A DNA stretch of 58,213 nt from a virus: positions 1 through 58,213 of IMG/VR virus record IMGVR_UViG_3300043466_000797; one strand, written 5' to 3'. The notes under the pieces were generated by a model, which was not told the origin of the DNA, ran no database searches, and saw only the letters and a list, made by a program, of their open reading frames with translations. Each line of letters starts with the position of its first letter. Within the stretch, counting starts at the first letter, position 1. Below, piece after piece: positions 9,265-18,576 of this stretch. The position numbers and the translations under genes are program-made.

Positions 9265-9770
9265 CACTTTTAACTCCTAGTATTATTAGATTAAAGTATG
9301 CTGCTGGGTCAGAATTTAATAGCGGTGCCAGCGTTGGTACAGGAACAATATTAACTCTATCTGATCATTCTAGATCTCCACTATCTGTTAACTATGAAAT
9401 TATAGATAAGATGGGAAGAATGGCAGATGGGACTATGCGTAGATATGTTGTAGGAAAGAAATCTAAGTATTCATGCCAATGGAATTTGCTACCCACTATT
9501 AGATCCCAAGTTTCTGATGGAAATGCTGATGCTAGAGATATGAAAGAATTCTACGATAAGTATTGCTACGCGCCTCTGGAGATGAGCATGTTCTATATGC
9601 AAAATGCTACAGAAAGAAGTAAGCCAACACAAAACTATGATAAAACATCAGATGCAAATCACTATATAGAAACAAAAAATGTTTTTTGGACAGGGTTCTC
9701 TTTTGATATAATTAAAAGATTCAGAAATTTTGATTACTGGAATATCACAGCAGAATTTACGGAGATCTAA
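9261..9770 (+). CDS. Distal tail / minor tail protein (Dit-like)
   Basis: A 169-residue protein starting at ATG 9261 within an ATGA overlap with the tape measure stop. The position directly after the tape measure is where siphoviruses encode the distal tail protein that forms the ring between tube and tip. The sequence is beta-rich (SPLSVNYEIIDKMGRMADGTMRRYVVGKK) and ends in WNITAEFTEI, like an all-beta Dit N-terminal domain. The role is from context and fold-like pattern. Confidence 0.65.
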   Translation: MTLLTPSIIRLKYAAGSEFNSGASVGTGTILTLSDHSRSPLSVNYEIIDKMGRMADGTMRRYVVGKKSKYSCQWNLLPTIRSQVSDGNADARDMKEFYDKYCYAPLEMSMFYMQNATERSKPTQNYDKTSDANHYIETKNVFWTGFSFDIIKRFRNFDYWNITAEFTEI

Positions 9771-12700
9771 TGCTTGGAGACAGCACAGTAAAAAATTATA
9801 TTAAGAATAATTACGCTCTTGATGTTAAGCCAAGAGTTTTCTTAGAATTTAATGGAAATGATATAGGCTCTCCATATTTTTATGGTACTGGAACAAATCC
9901 AAGTAGCACATATGCTTCTTTAAACTTATCGCTATCTGCCTCAAATGGGGGAACAGTATCTACTGTAGACGCACGCGGGATAGCAACAGGTCTTTCTAAT
10001 GACGTAAAAAAGGCTCAACTTATCTATGGCAGTAACCCACTAGGACAGGTAGAAAAGTCTTTTACTTTTACAACATTAGGCCCAGTAGGGGTAAGGTCTA
10101 TTAAATTTAATATGTTTTTGAAGTCTGACTATGCTTATCAAATATCTAATAATAATTCTACAGCACTAGAGTCATTCAATGTAATTTTAAAGGCGTATGG
10201 ATTAGACTCATCTAATAAGGTAGTTACATCAGAAATAGTAACAAAATCATTAACTGTAGATTCAGTAGATTGGCTTCCAGTTACACTTTCATTTGCTAAT
10301 CCAGATGATGCTGAAGATATTAATAGAGTTAAATTAGAGATTTCTATACATCCTACAAAAGAATACAGCGTGGGATTGCTGGTAGGTCAATTAATTTATT
10401 CAGAAGTATCTCCATACGAAGTGTTTGTTGAAAATAGACTGCCAGTAAAAGAAGTATTTGAAACTAATAGACCTGGAGAATTCTTAATTGATATGCCTTT
10501 AGCAGAAAGGCCAACAGTAAATATTGCTAATGTTGCATTAAATCAACAATGTAGTCCATTACAGATGTGTATGAGTTATGCCATTGGGCCGAAGTATGAA
10601 AACATGCAAAGATCTGTAGCCCCGTTTGAGGGAAATCCATACAGTTACTATGTTTCTGGTTCCACCAGCATACCGTCATCTTCTCAAAGAATGTGGTGCC
10701 TATACCAAAATAAATTTAAAACTAATAAGATAGTTTTAAAAATTAATTCTATTGCATTTACCACAACCAACTTTGCAGTTAAAATATTAACTTCATCGGG
10801 ATGGAGTTCAACATTAATTAGTAGCCAACAGTTTGATAATAACGGAATTTTAACTTTATATTATAATGGCACAGCCTGGACTACAACGAAGTGGTCCAAC
10901 CATCTTTACCCAAGAATAAGAAAAACAGATGGTCAAATATACGTTCAAAATGGTGCATCCGATCTTGCTGGCACAGTTGAAATTCATGGCATATATTTTG
11001 AATGCAATAATATTCAAGTCGTCAATGCAGATTTACAAGGTGTCGGAGCATCTACATTAAGACTAGAAATGATAGAAATTTCACCTAGGCTAGAAATAGA
11101 TGTAACCGATTACTTAGAATCTTTTAACATTATTAAAGAATTAGATTCTAGTGATAGTGTGCTACCAATTGGGAATATATCATCAAATAGTGCTAAGATT
11201 TCCCTGTCTAATATTCCTATCACTAGGACAGAGCCAGACGTTCTTACTGGAGATACAGATCCAGACATTCCACCAATTAGTAATTTTTCTTCACTATCTC
11301 CAATTAAAGGTATGCTTAAAAAGGGAGCAAAGGTTCGGGGAGGATTTGATGTTGACACATCAACATCTGGAACAGGAGTTTCATCATCTAAAGTATATAT
11401 CCCAGCATTTACTATGTATGTAGATGAATGGTCAGACAACGACTCTGCAATAGAAATCTCCGCGTTTGACATTATTAAAAACCTTCAAACTACCCTCTGC
11501 CGTCCAGTATATATGAGAAGCGTGAAGATCCCAGAGGCAATCAGAGCGGTCCTTGATCCAATAGGATTTGGAGACTATTATTATGAAGATCTATCTAACA
11601 TTAGAGTGCTATCATCTAATACTGATTCACAACTAGGGTTTTCTGATAATGAAAAGATATCACATTTTTGGACCTCTAAGGATAGTTCAGTATCAGAAGT
11701 TCTTCAAGATTTAGCAAGGGTCTATCAAATAGCAATGTATGCTGATGAGTATGGCGCTGTAAGGTTTAAGTCACTATATCAATATAGTTCAGACTATAAA
11801 AAATTAACTAGTAGCCCAGCAACAAAATCTGTAGATCTATATGTTCAGGATAAAACAGATGCAAATTCATTAAGCAATCTAGAGTCAGTTGACTTTGTTG
11901 AAAATGAAAAGCCACAATCAATTTCTATTAAATATAAAATCCCACAGGTTGGATTAGAAGAACCAGGAGCCAATACTAAAGAAGGAAAGAATCCAAGTTT
12001 ATTATCAACTAAAAAGGAATCAACTAAAATAGTATGGACATTGCAGGAAGATAATATATCTCTACCATATATTGCAATAACTGGCAATGGAATTTTAGGT
12101 GTTGCACAGAACTATATACCATATAGCCCACTACAATCTACAGTAATTTTTAGAGATATCCCGTATTCATCATTATTACTAATTGATACTGAAATTGTTT
12201 CATATAATGGGAAAGAATATGAATTTACTTATAAAACATCTCCTAGCGGAAGCACTATAAGTCGTAAATTATGCATAATCAAGCAAGAAGATATTGATAT
12301 GGTAGTTAGAAATCTCATGGCTAATGAAAGTGCTAGATATATCTCATATGGTGAAACTGGAAAATTAATGAATGTCCAGCGAGGACTGTATGGTACTACG
12401 CCAACTACTCATACTAAGACTTCTATATCTGGTGGAACTAGATGGAGGGCAAGACAGTTTACTAAGTCTAGCGGAGGATATAAAAATTCTACAGCGGTAT
12501 CTTTAAACTCTAAAAATTTCTCAAATACAGAATTCGGAATACAGGTATCATGCGCTGATAATGATAAAATCATATATGTAAGTCCTAATAATACTAACGA
12601 CAACAGCGACATTGTTGGAAACAAAAAACGACTTTCTGCATCATTTAATATTTCAGATATTCCAAATACAAAAGAGGGCTACCTAGGAGTGGCACTTGGA

Positions 12701-13489
12701 GTAACAATAGATGGTGGGGACGACATAGACTCTGGACTCATAGTTTGGTTTGGCAAGCAGGCAAATAAAAATAAAAAAGAGCCAGTAGTCTTTATTGAGC
12801 AGATAGTCAACGGAAATAGAAAAACTCTAGTTGCTAAAGATGAATTTGAATATAGCGAAAGGCTGTTTGAAGAGGGAGAAAACCTAGAAGTCTTTATATC
12901 TATAAATGATCAAAGAGATGAGTGCATGGTGCTTATTGGTGGCACATCAGCCTTTGCTAGAAAGATTACTGTTAAACCAAATAAGAATGAAGAGAAAAGC
13001 AAGGATGATAAAGATAAAAAAGAGTATAAGAATATGCCAGTTAAATTAGTTAAGCCGCTTCCAAAGTCTGGGTCATTTGGAATAGTCGCTAGCAACTTTG
13101 GATCTGGAATACTAGGACAATTCTTGTTTGGAGCATCAAAGAGGCCGGATGATATGAATGATTTAAATATTTATAATCTAAAGGATGATTATGCCATGTA
13201 TAATGGTAAAACAGCATCTTCAACATACTTCATTGGTGAAAATAATCTGCTAGAAAATATCGTTAGTAAGCAACTTATTCCAGGATTTAATGATTCAGCA
13301 TCAGATAACTTTACTTATACTGCAACACCAGTCGCCAGAGGCATGAGAGTTTTTGAAGTGGACTATGATACTTTCCCAGTAACTAGCACTCCTAAAGTAG
13401 AATTTTTGGGATACACATACAAAATAGATTCTTGGCAGGCTGCTCCATTATTTACAAATAAATACTCAAATTCAGAGGATGATAATTAA
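9770..13489 (+). CDS. Large minor tail / tail-hub protein
   Basis: A 1239-residue, mostly beta protein following the Dit-like gene. Residues 1-430 contain jelly-roll-like stretches that could be carbohydrate-binding or insertion domains. The region around residues 440-800 (LEIDVTDYLESFNIIKELD and later VSEVLQDLARVYQIAMYADEYGAVRFKSL) has the pattern of phage baseplate-hub proteins. A lysine-rich low-complexity insert lies near 1070-1090. It probably forms the tail hub or tip together with the peptidase that follows. The start overlaps the previous stop by one base. Confidence 0.65.
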   Translation: MLGDSTVKNYIKNNYALDVKPRVFLEFNGNDIGSPYFYGTGTNPSSTYASLNLSLSASNGGTVSTVDARGIATGLSNDVKKAQLIYGSNPLGQVEKSFTFTTLGPVGVRSIKFNMFLKSDYAYQISNNNSTALESFNVILKAYGLDSSNKVVTSEIVTKSLTVDSVDWLPVTLSFANPDDAEDINRVKLEISIHPTKEYSVGLLVGQLIYSEVSPYEVFVENRLPVKEVFETNRPGEFLIDMPLAERPTVNIANVALNQQCSPLQMCMSYAIGPKYENMQRSVAPFEGNPYSYYVSGSTSIPSSSQRMWCLYQNKFKTNKIVLKINSIAFTTTNFAVKILTSSGWSSTLISSQQFDNNGILTLYYNGTAWTTTKWSNHLYPRIRKTDGQIYVQNGASDLAGTVEIHGIYFECNNIQVVNADLQGVGASTLRLEMIEISPRLEIDVTDYLESFNIIKELDSSDSVLPIGNISSNSAKISLSNIPITRTEPDVLTGDTDPDIPPISNFSSLSPIKGMLKKGAKVRGGFDVDTSTSGTGVSSSKVYIPAFTMYVDEWSDNDSAIEISAFDIIKNLQTTLCRPVYMRSVKIPEAIRAVLDPIGFGDYYYEDLSNIRVLSSNTDSQLGFSDNEKISHFWTSKDSSVSEVLQDLARVYQIAMYADEYGAVRFKSLYQYSSDYKKLTSSPATKSVDLYVQDKTDANSLSNLESVDFVENEKPQSISIKYKIPQVGLEEPGANTKEGKNPSLLSTKKESTKIVWTLQEDNISLPYIAITGNGILGVAQNYIPYSPLQSTVIFRDIPYSSLLLIDTEIVSYNGKEYEFTYKTSPSGSTISRKLCIIKQEDIDMVVRNLMANESARYISYGETGKLMNVQRGLYGTTPTTHTKTSISGGTRWRARQFTKSSGGYKNSTAVSLNSKNFSNTEFGIQVSCADNDKIIYVSPNNTNDNSDIVGNKKRLSASFNISDIPNTKEGYLGVALGVTIDGGDDIDSGLIVWFGKQANKNKKEPVVFIEQIVNGNRKTLVAKDEFEYSERLFEEGENLEVFISINDQRDECMVLIGGTSAFARKITVKPNKNEEKSKDDKDKKEYKNMPVKLVKPLPKSGSFGIVASNFGSGILGQFLFGASKRPDDMNDLNIYNLKDDYAMYNGKTASSTYFIGENNLLENIVSKQLIPGFNDSASDNFTYTATPVARGMRVFEVDYDTFPVTSTPKVEFLGYTYKIDSWQAAPLFTNKYSNSEDDN

Positions 13490-14499
13490 TGGCTACAGAT
13501 GCTGAAAGAATTGCAATAGTTGTATCGTATGCACTAGCGCAACTTGGAAAGCCTTATAGTTATACAGCCAGCCCTCCAAATTCATGGGATTGTTCTAAGT
13601 TAACAGCAGCAGCATATGCCCAAATAGGAATAAAACTTACTCCATATACCTATGTTCAAGAAAAAGAAATGGTTCCTATTCCTGGTGTGACACCAGGATC
13701 TACTGCTAATTTACAGCAAGGAGATCTATTATTTTTCTTTAAAAATAATACACATCATGTTTCTATGTATATCGGAAATGATGAAATTGTTGAAGCATCC
13801 TCACCAGCAACAGGAGTTAGAACCGCCGAGACATGGTATCAATGGAATGTAACTAATTTCAGTTTTGCCCGTAGAGCAAAGGGTATCGGATCTATTTCAG
13901 ATCCTGCACCAGATCCAGGAAATGGTGGAGGTGGCAATGATGGTGGCAATGATAGCAACCAAAGAGTAGTTAAAACTACAAGACAGGTTGGTCGCGGTGC
14001 TGTAGCATTATCTGGAGTATACGGAACTCCACAAACGGCAAGATTCGCTGCCCTAAATACTACTAATGAAACAGTATATTTAAATATATCTGATGGTGGA
14101 GATACAATAAGTGGTGCTGAAAACGGACTGCTTCAGGTAGTTGCTAATACTGTTTCTGCTGGAGATTCATATGAAATCGTAAGGAATATCTCTGGCGGTA
14201 AGAATAGTTATGAGATTTCTATAGATACTGAAATGATTCAAAGTCAATCTCAGGCAGAAGCAGTTGCATCAATGATTTCTAGATCATTCTCATATAGGTA
14301 TAAAGCAATAAATGTAAAGATCTTTGGTAACCCGCTAATACAAATAGGAGATATTGTTAAATTTAATTTTTATTCTGGAAAGGTCACGAGTTCTTCAGAT
14401 GAATATTATATAGTTACTAAAGTCTCTCATGATTTTAACCAGGGACTTGATACTACTCTGACAATAAAACCATTGATACAAACGGTTGCGGTGGTATAA
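13489..14499 (+). CDS. Tail-associated NlpC/P60 peptidase
   Basis: A 336-residue two-part protein. Residues 1-130 are an NlpC/P60 cysteine peptidase. The catalytic Cys lies in SWDCSKLT (about residue 30), preceded by ALAQLGKPYSY, and the catalytic His lies in HHVSMYIG. The LQQGDLLFF segment between them is also typical. A Gly/Asn-rich linker near 145-160 leads to a beta-rich domain that probably binds the tail hub. It should cut peptidoglycan peptide cross-links during DNA entry. It has no signal peptide and sits among tail genes, so it is a virion enzyme rather than the lysis enzyme. Confidence 0.85.
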   Translation: MATDAERIAIVVSYALAQLGKPYSYTASPPNSWDCSKLTAAAYAQIGIKLTPYTYVQEKEMVPIPGVTPGSTANLQQGDLLFFFKNNTHHVSMYIGNDEIVEASSPATGVRTAETWYQWNVTNFSFARRAKGIGSISDPAPDPGNGGGGNDGGNDSNQRVVKTTRQVGRGAVALSGVYGTPQTARFAALNTTNETVYLNISDGGDTISGAENGLLQVVANTVSAGDSYEIVRNISGGKNSYEISIDTEMIQSQSQAEAVASMISRSFSYRYKAINVKIFGNPLIQIGDIVKFNFYSGKVTSSSDEYYIVTKVSHDFNQGLDTTLTIKPLIQTVAVV

Positions 14500-14500
14500 T
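14492..14500 (+). promoter_or_regulatory. Extended -10 promoter TGGTATAAT
   Basis: TGGTATAAT (TGn-TATAAT) overlaps the end of the peptidase gene and lies about 20 bases before the next start (TTG 14520), with a GGGAG ribosome site between. It may give extra transcription of the tail-fibre genes. Confidence 0.45.
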
Positions 14501-14519
14501 ATAATGGGAGTTGGTCTAA

Positions 14520-14909
14520 TTGGGAAAGCCAGATAATCAAAAAATTGATATAGAAGCCTTAAAAAGAGAACTTCGTCAATACTTTAATTTAAGAATAAAG
14601 AGTGAAATTGATGAAGCATTAGATGAGGCCTTATTTCAAGGTTCCGACGATTCCCCATATGAAGATCCTACTGGAGATACAGAAGATGGTGGTACTGGAG
14701 ATGATCCAAGCAAGCCAGAGCCGTCCCCAACTATTGTTGTAAAATTTAGAAATAACAACAATATATTCACTCTTCCAACAGAAATAAACTCGTTTGGTAA
14801 CGTACTTATTTCAGGAGATGGAACTGCAGCAGTAAATGTAGTTGGCAGAATCTTTGATGAAACTACTGGCATAGAAAGTTATAAAGTGAGGATTAAGAGA
14901 ATTGGTTAA
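14520..14909 (+). CDS. Small acidic tail protein
   Basis: 129 residues starting at TTG 14520 after GGGAG. The N-terminal 45 residues are a charged helix (DIEALKRELRQYFNLRIKSE), the middle is a Gly/Asp/Pro/Ser-rich linker (residues 48-75) and the C-terminal 55 residues are beta-rich. The helix-linker-beta layout fits an adaptor between tail hub and fibre. I recognise no family. Its last 8 bases overlap the next gene. Confidence 0.55.
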   Translation: MGKPDNQKIDIEALKRELRQYFNLRIKSEIDEALDEALFQGSDDSPYEDPTGDTEDGGTGDDPSKPEPSPTIVVKFRNNNNIFTLPTEINSFGNVLISGDGTAAVNVVGRIFDETTGIESYKVRIKRIG

Positions 14910-15837
14910 GGGTAAGTATATATTAAGAGTAGACAATAATGTTATTGCTGAATGCGATAATGTTATTACGGAAGATGGCCTTTCAATAATTAGAAACTAC
15001 CTTGCTGGATCTGCTAGATCATGGGCAGGCTCAATTGCTGTTGGCGCATTAAATTTAAATAATCCAACAACTACAGACTCCGCATTAGAATTCGAAATAT
15101 CAAGGGTTCCAGTTTTAATTTCTAGCGTTGACGATTCAGAGATAGTACTAAATTCAACTTTAGGGCAGGATCTGGAGGGAAGGATTTTTGAACTAGGACT
15201 TTACCCAGAGGTAGTAAATACTACATCGCTGGGCTTTGATGATAAAATAATTGCAACTTTTTCTGAGGTATGGACTGACTCTTCTGGGGTAGAACTAACA
15301 TCTGGTAATTTTTCTGGAACAGAAGCATCTGTTGATGGACGATCTGGATATAGAAACCTTATCATAGGAAATTCTGGAATTACTGCAATTCTAGAATCTG
15401 GAATTGATATCTCTGGCTACACACAACTTGATAGCATAACTATTCTTTATAATACATATTCAACAGGAAGTAACAAAACTGTCAGAATAACATTTTCAGA
15501 TGATCAACTTCCAACAGCAGGAACAAAGTATTATGACTTTACTCTAAGTGGATCTGCAACTGGATATAAAACTGTAACGACATTATTGGGTAATTTTATT
15601 ACTACTGGAGACTTTAATAATAATGTATCTAAAATTACAGTTTCTTCATCTGCAGCATCAGGAGCGATAGTTCATTTAGATGCAATTAAATTTAATGATA
15701 CTGATGAAACCAACCTAGACTTTGCCCTAGTTAGCCGTGCTTTAGTAGGATCTGCAGGAGGTAACACTTCTAATGATTATATTGTTAAGCCATCTGGCGT
15801 AGAAATGGATATAGAATATAGGTTGGAGATTAGTTAA
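14902..15837 (+). CDS. Minor tail protein, beta-rich
   Basis: 311 residues starting at TTG 14902, which overlaps the previous TAA. The opening (residues 9-35, containing NNVIAECDNVITEDGLSIIR) and RIFELGLYP at about residue 94 follow a pattern I associate with phage tail-fibre adaptor proteins. The C-terminal half looks like a jelly-roll carbohydrate-binding fold. It is probably part of the tail tip that contacts the cell surface. Confidence 0.55.
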   Translation: MVKGKYILRVDNNVIAECDNVITEDGLSIIRNYLAGSARSWAGSIAVGALNLNNPTTTDSALEFEISRVPVLISSVDDSEIVLNSTLGQDLEGRIFELGLYPEVVNTTSLGFDDKIIATFSEVWTDSSGVELTSGNFSGTEASVDGRSGYRNLIIGNSGITAILESGIDISGYTQLDSITILYNTYSTGSNKTVRITFSDDQLPTAGTKYYDFTLSGSATGYKTVTTLLGNFITTGDFNNNVSKITVSSSAASGAIVHLDAIKFNDTDETNLDFALVSRALVGSAGGNTSNDYIVKPSGVEMDIEYRLEIS

Positions 15838-15838
15838 T

Positions 15839-18550
15839 ATGGCTATAGAGCAGAATGGTAAAACTTTTACGCTTAAGGGACTAGCGCCTAATGCTACATA
15901 TATTGTAGAGGTTCTTGCAGTTCCTAAAGATGGAAAGCCTTCTGCATGGTCAAAGCCAATTAAATTCAATACTAATGGGAAAGATGTAGCCCCGCCAGCA
16001 ATTACTAATCTAGTAGCAGCCTTCGATGGAAATGGATTTAATGCTACCTGGGATGGAAGTGCGGCAAAAGCAGAGAAAGACTTTTCAGCATTTTCTGTAA
16101 CAATTACTTCTAGTGATTTCCCATTAATTACTAAAACATATGGGACAACATCAGAATCATTTAGTCTCTCCTATGATGACAATCTCTACCTATTTGGTAA
16201 TACTGCTACATCAATAACTATTTCTGTAAGATCATTAGATAGAAGTGGAAATTTAAGTGATGCTGTTTCGGCAACTGCAGAAAATGCTGCTCCTGCAGCC
16301 CCAGCAAATGTTTCAGTAATAGCAGAACCATTAGGATACTCTGTATCATGGGACAAACCATCAGAATCTGATTATGCCTTTAGCAACATATATGAAGCAT
16401 CAACAGTTAGTGGAACTTATACAGTTGTTGCAAGTTCATCATCAATTCCATCTTCTGTTAAAACTACTACCTTTACAGAAAGATTTGTTAAAGTATCCCA
16501 TGTTGACTGGTTTGGTAATGAATCTGATTTAGCACCAGAAGTTGGAATATCTGTAACACCTATTCAGCCAGTATCAGTTGATACCACCCCGCCAGATCAA
16601 AGAACTAGCATTTCATATACCCCAGGTGTAGGGTCTATGATAGTTTCATGGTCTAATCCATCATCAACAGTAAACCAAGATTTGGCTGGCATTACTGTAA
16701 GGTATGCTAAAACAGCATCACCCACCAACTATACTTGGGTAGATATTCCATTTACATATACCTCTCCACTAACTACTGCAACCGTAAATGGGTTATTACC
16801 ATTAACATCATATGATTTTTCAATAAGTACTTTCGATAAAACTCAAAATAGAACCTCATATTCTACTGCATCTACACAAGTAACTTTAGGAGATACTACT
16901 CCACCGCCAAGGCCCAAAGCGCCTACAGTAACTGCTGGGTCATCTGCTGGCGGCCCAATGCTTGTTATTATTTCTCAAGAATCAATAGAGTATGGAACAT
17001 CTACTGCGCTTCCGCTTGACATAGCAGACGTTAAAGTATTTATGCTAGATTCTGGCTATAATACAGCGCCAGGAACAGGAATTTCTACTAATACAAATGC
17101 TTCTGAAATTGGAATGTTTTCTGCTGGATATAATGGCGGCACTAACCAAGAAAAGTTTTATGTACCATTAGAGCAAAATGAACAAAGATATTTTTATACC
17201 CGTATAACTGATACGAGTGGTAATATTTCAGATGCCTCTCCAGCAGTACAATCATCTGCAATGACAGTATTTGATAGTGCGTATATCTCAAGTTTAACTG
17301 CAGATAAAATCGCTACTGGTACGTTAACGGCTGGAAGATATATTGATGTTGGACCATCTTCTTCAACTAGAATAAGAATAGAAAATGTTTCAGGTGGGGT
17401 AGGTAAAATTTTCTCAGGAACTGGGACGTATAATAATTCAGATACAGGATTTTATTTTGACAGCGATGGTAAATTCTCACTTAAAGATAGGCTTTCATGG
17501 AACCCATCTGGTATAGATCCAATTACTGGTGCATCTACTGGACTTTTAACTATTAAAGGATCTATAGAAGCACAAGCAGGATCATTTACTGGAAACATAA
17601 AAGTAGCAAGCCCTGGCTCTATATTTGTAGGCAATAGTGCATCATCTGGCGCTAGAGTTGTTATGAATTCAACTGGCATAGCATTTTTTGATAGCACATC
17701 AACAAATGATAATACTGGGGTTAAATTATTATTTAATACTGCTACGGGAGCATTAACAATAAATGGTTATATAGCAGTAGGTGGTGCAGAGGGGGATATC
17801 ACAACGATATCTGGAAATAAAGTCAGGACTGGCAATATAGAATCTAGCGCACCCACAGAATTTGTGTGGGGAAATAATATTAATAATCCAGATGGGAAAA
17901 ATATATTTGCTACACAAGGAATGAGAATTTCCCTAAGTGATGGTCAGATAATTAGCAAAAACTTCAGAATAAATTCTAGTGGCAGTACATTTTTAACTGG
18001 TCAAGTAACTAGTACTGGATTAATAGTTCAAGGAGGAACTGCAGAATATTCATATAGTAGATATGTTAATGGATCTCAGCAATCAATAATCGCACCACAG
18101 ACATATTATTCTTTGTTATCAAATGATGGAAAAGACTTATTTTTCATCAGTTCTGGTGGAGATCCAGCAAAATTAAGATGGATAGATTCAAGCAATAGGC
18201 AAAGAGGTACGGTAGGATGGGAAGTAAGTGCGGAGCAGGGCGGCGATGCAACTTACTCTAACACTATGGTACTTAGAGCAAATGCCATAGATAATGCTCC
18301 AAGTGCAGATACCCCTGGCAATGTATTAATTCATGCTCAGGGAGTAGGAGGAATTATTGATTTAAGAACTGGTACTAATGGTGTGGTAAGAATTAATGGT
18401 GATCAAATTGAAACTCCAACAACTATAAAAAACAGATATACTAATGGAATGGGCGCTCAGTCACAATCCAATAAAATTACATACGGAACAGGAACTGCTC
18501 CAACAACTAATCCAAATCCACAACCAGGCGACGTTCACTTGAGATATTAA
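15839..18550 (+). CDS. Tail-tip protein with fibronectin type III domains
   Basis: 903 residues. The first 480 contain several fibronectin-III-like repeats (GLAPNATYIVEVLAVPKDGKP at the first one, GLLPLTSYDFSISTFDKTQN at a later one). At about residue 480 comes SSLTADKIATGTLTAGRYID, the typical hinge of phage tail-tip and fibre proteins, followed by a beta-helical and glycine-rich C-terminal half. It is probably a host-recognition fibre or tip protein. The start is ATG 15839, one base after the previous stop. Confidence 0.78.
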   Translation: MAIEQNGKTFTLKGLAPNATYIVEVLAVPKDGKPSAWSKPIKFNTNGKDVAPPAITNLVAAFDGNGFNATWDGSAAKAEKDFSAFSVTITSSDFPLITKTYGTTSESFSLSYDDNLYLFGNTATSITISVRSLDRSGNLSDAVSATAENAAPAAPANVSVIAEPLGYSVSWDKPSESDYAFSNIYEASTVSGTYTVVASSSSIPSSVKTTTFTERFVKVSHVDWFGNESDLAPEVGISVTPIQPVSVDTTPPDQRTSISYTPGVGSMIVSWSNPSSTVNQDLAGITVRYAKTASPTNYTWVDIPFTYTSPLTTATVNGLLPLTSYDFSISTFDKTQNRTSYSTASTQVTLGDTTPPPRPKAPTVTAGSSAGGPMLVIISQESIEYGTSTALPLDIADVKVFMLDSGYNTAPGTGISTNTNASEIGMFSAGYNGGTNQEKFYVPLEQNEQRYFYTRITDTSGNISDASPAVQSSAMTVFDSAYISSLTADKIATGTLTAGRYIDVGPSSSTRIRIENVSGGVGKIFSGTGTYNNSDTGFYFDSDGKFSLKDRLSWNPSGIDPITGASTGLLTIKGSIEAQAGSFTGNIKVASPGSIFVGNSASSGARVVMNSTGIAFFDSTSTNDNTGVKLLFNTATGALTINGYIAVGGAEGDITTISGNKVRTGNIESSAPTEFVWGNNINNPDGKNIFATQGMRISLSDGQIISKNFRINSSGSTFLTGQVTSTGLIVQGGTAEYSYSRYVNGSQQSIIAPQTYYSLLSNDGKDLFFISSGGDPAKLRWIDSSNRQRGTVGWEVSAEQGGDATYSNTMVLRANAIDNAPSADTPGNVLIHAQGVGGIIDLRTGTNGVVRINGDQIETPTTIKNRYTNGMGAQSQSNKITYGTGTAPTTNPNPQPGDVHLRY

Positions 18551-18576
18551 CTAACATTTAGTAGAATGATAAAACT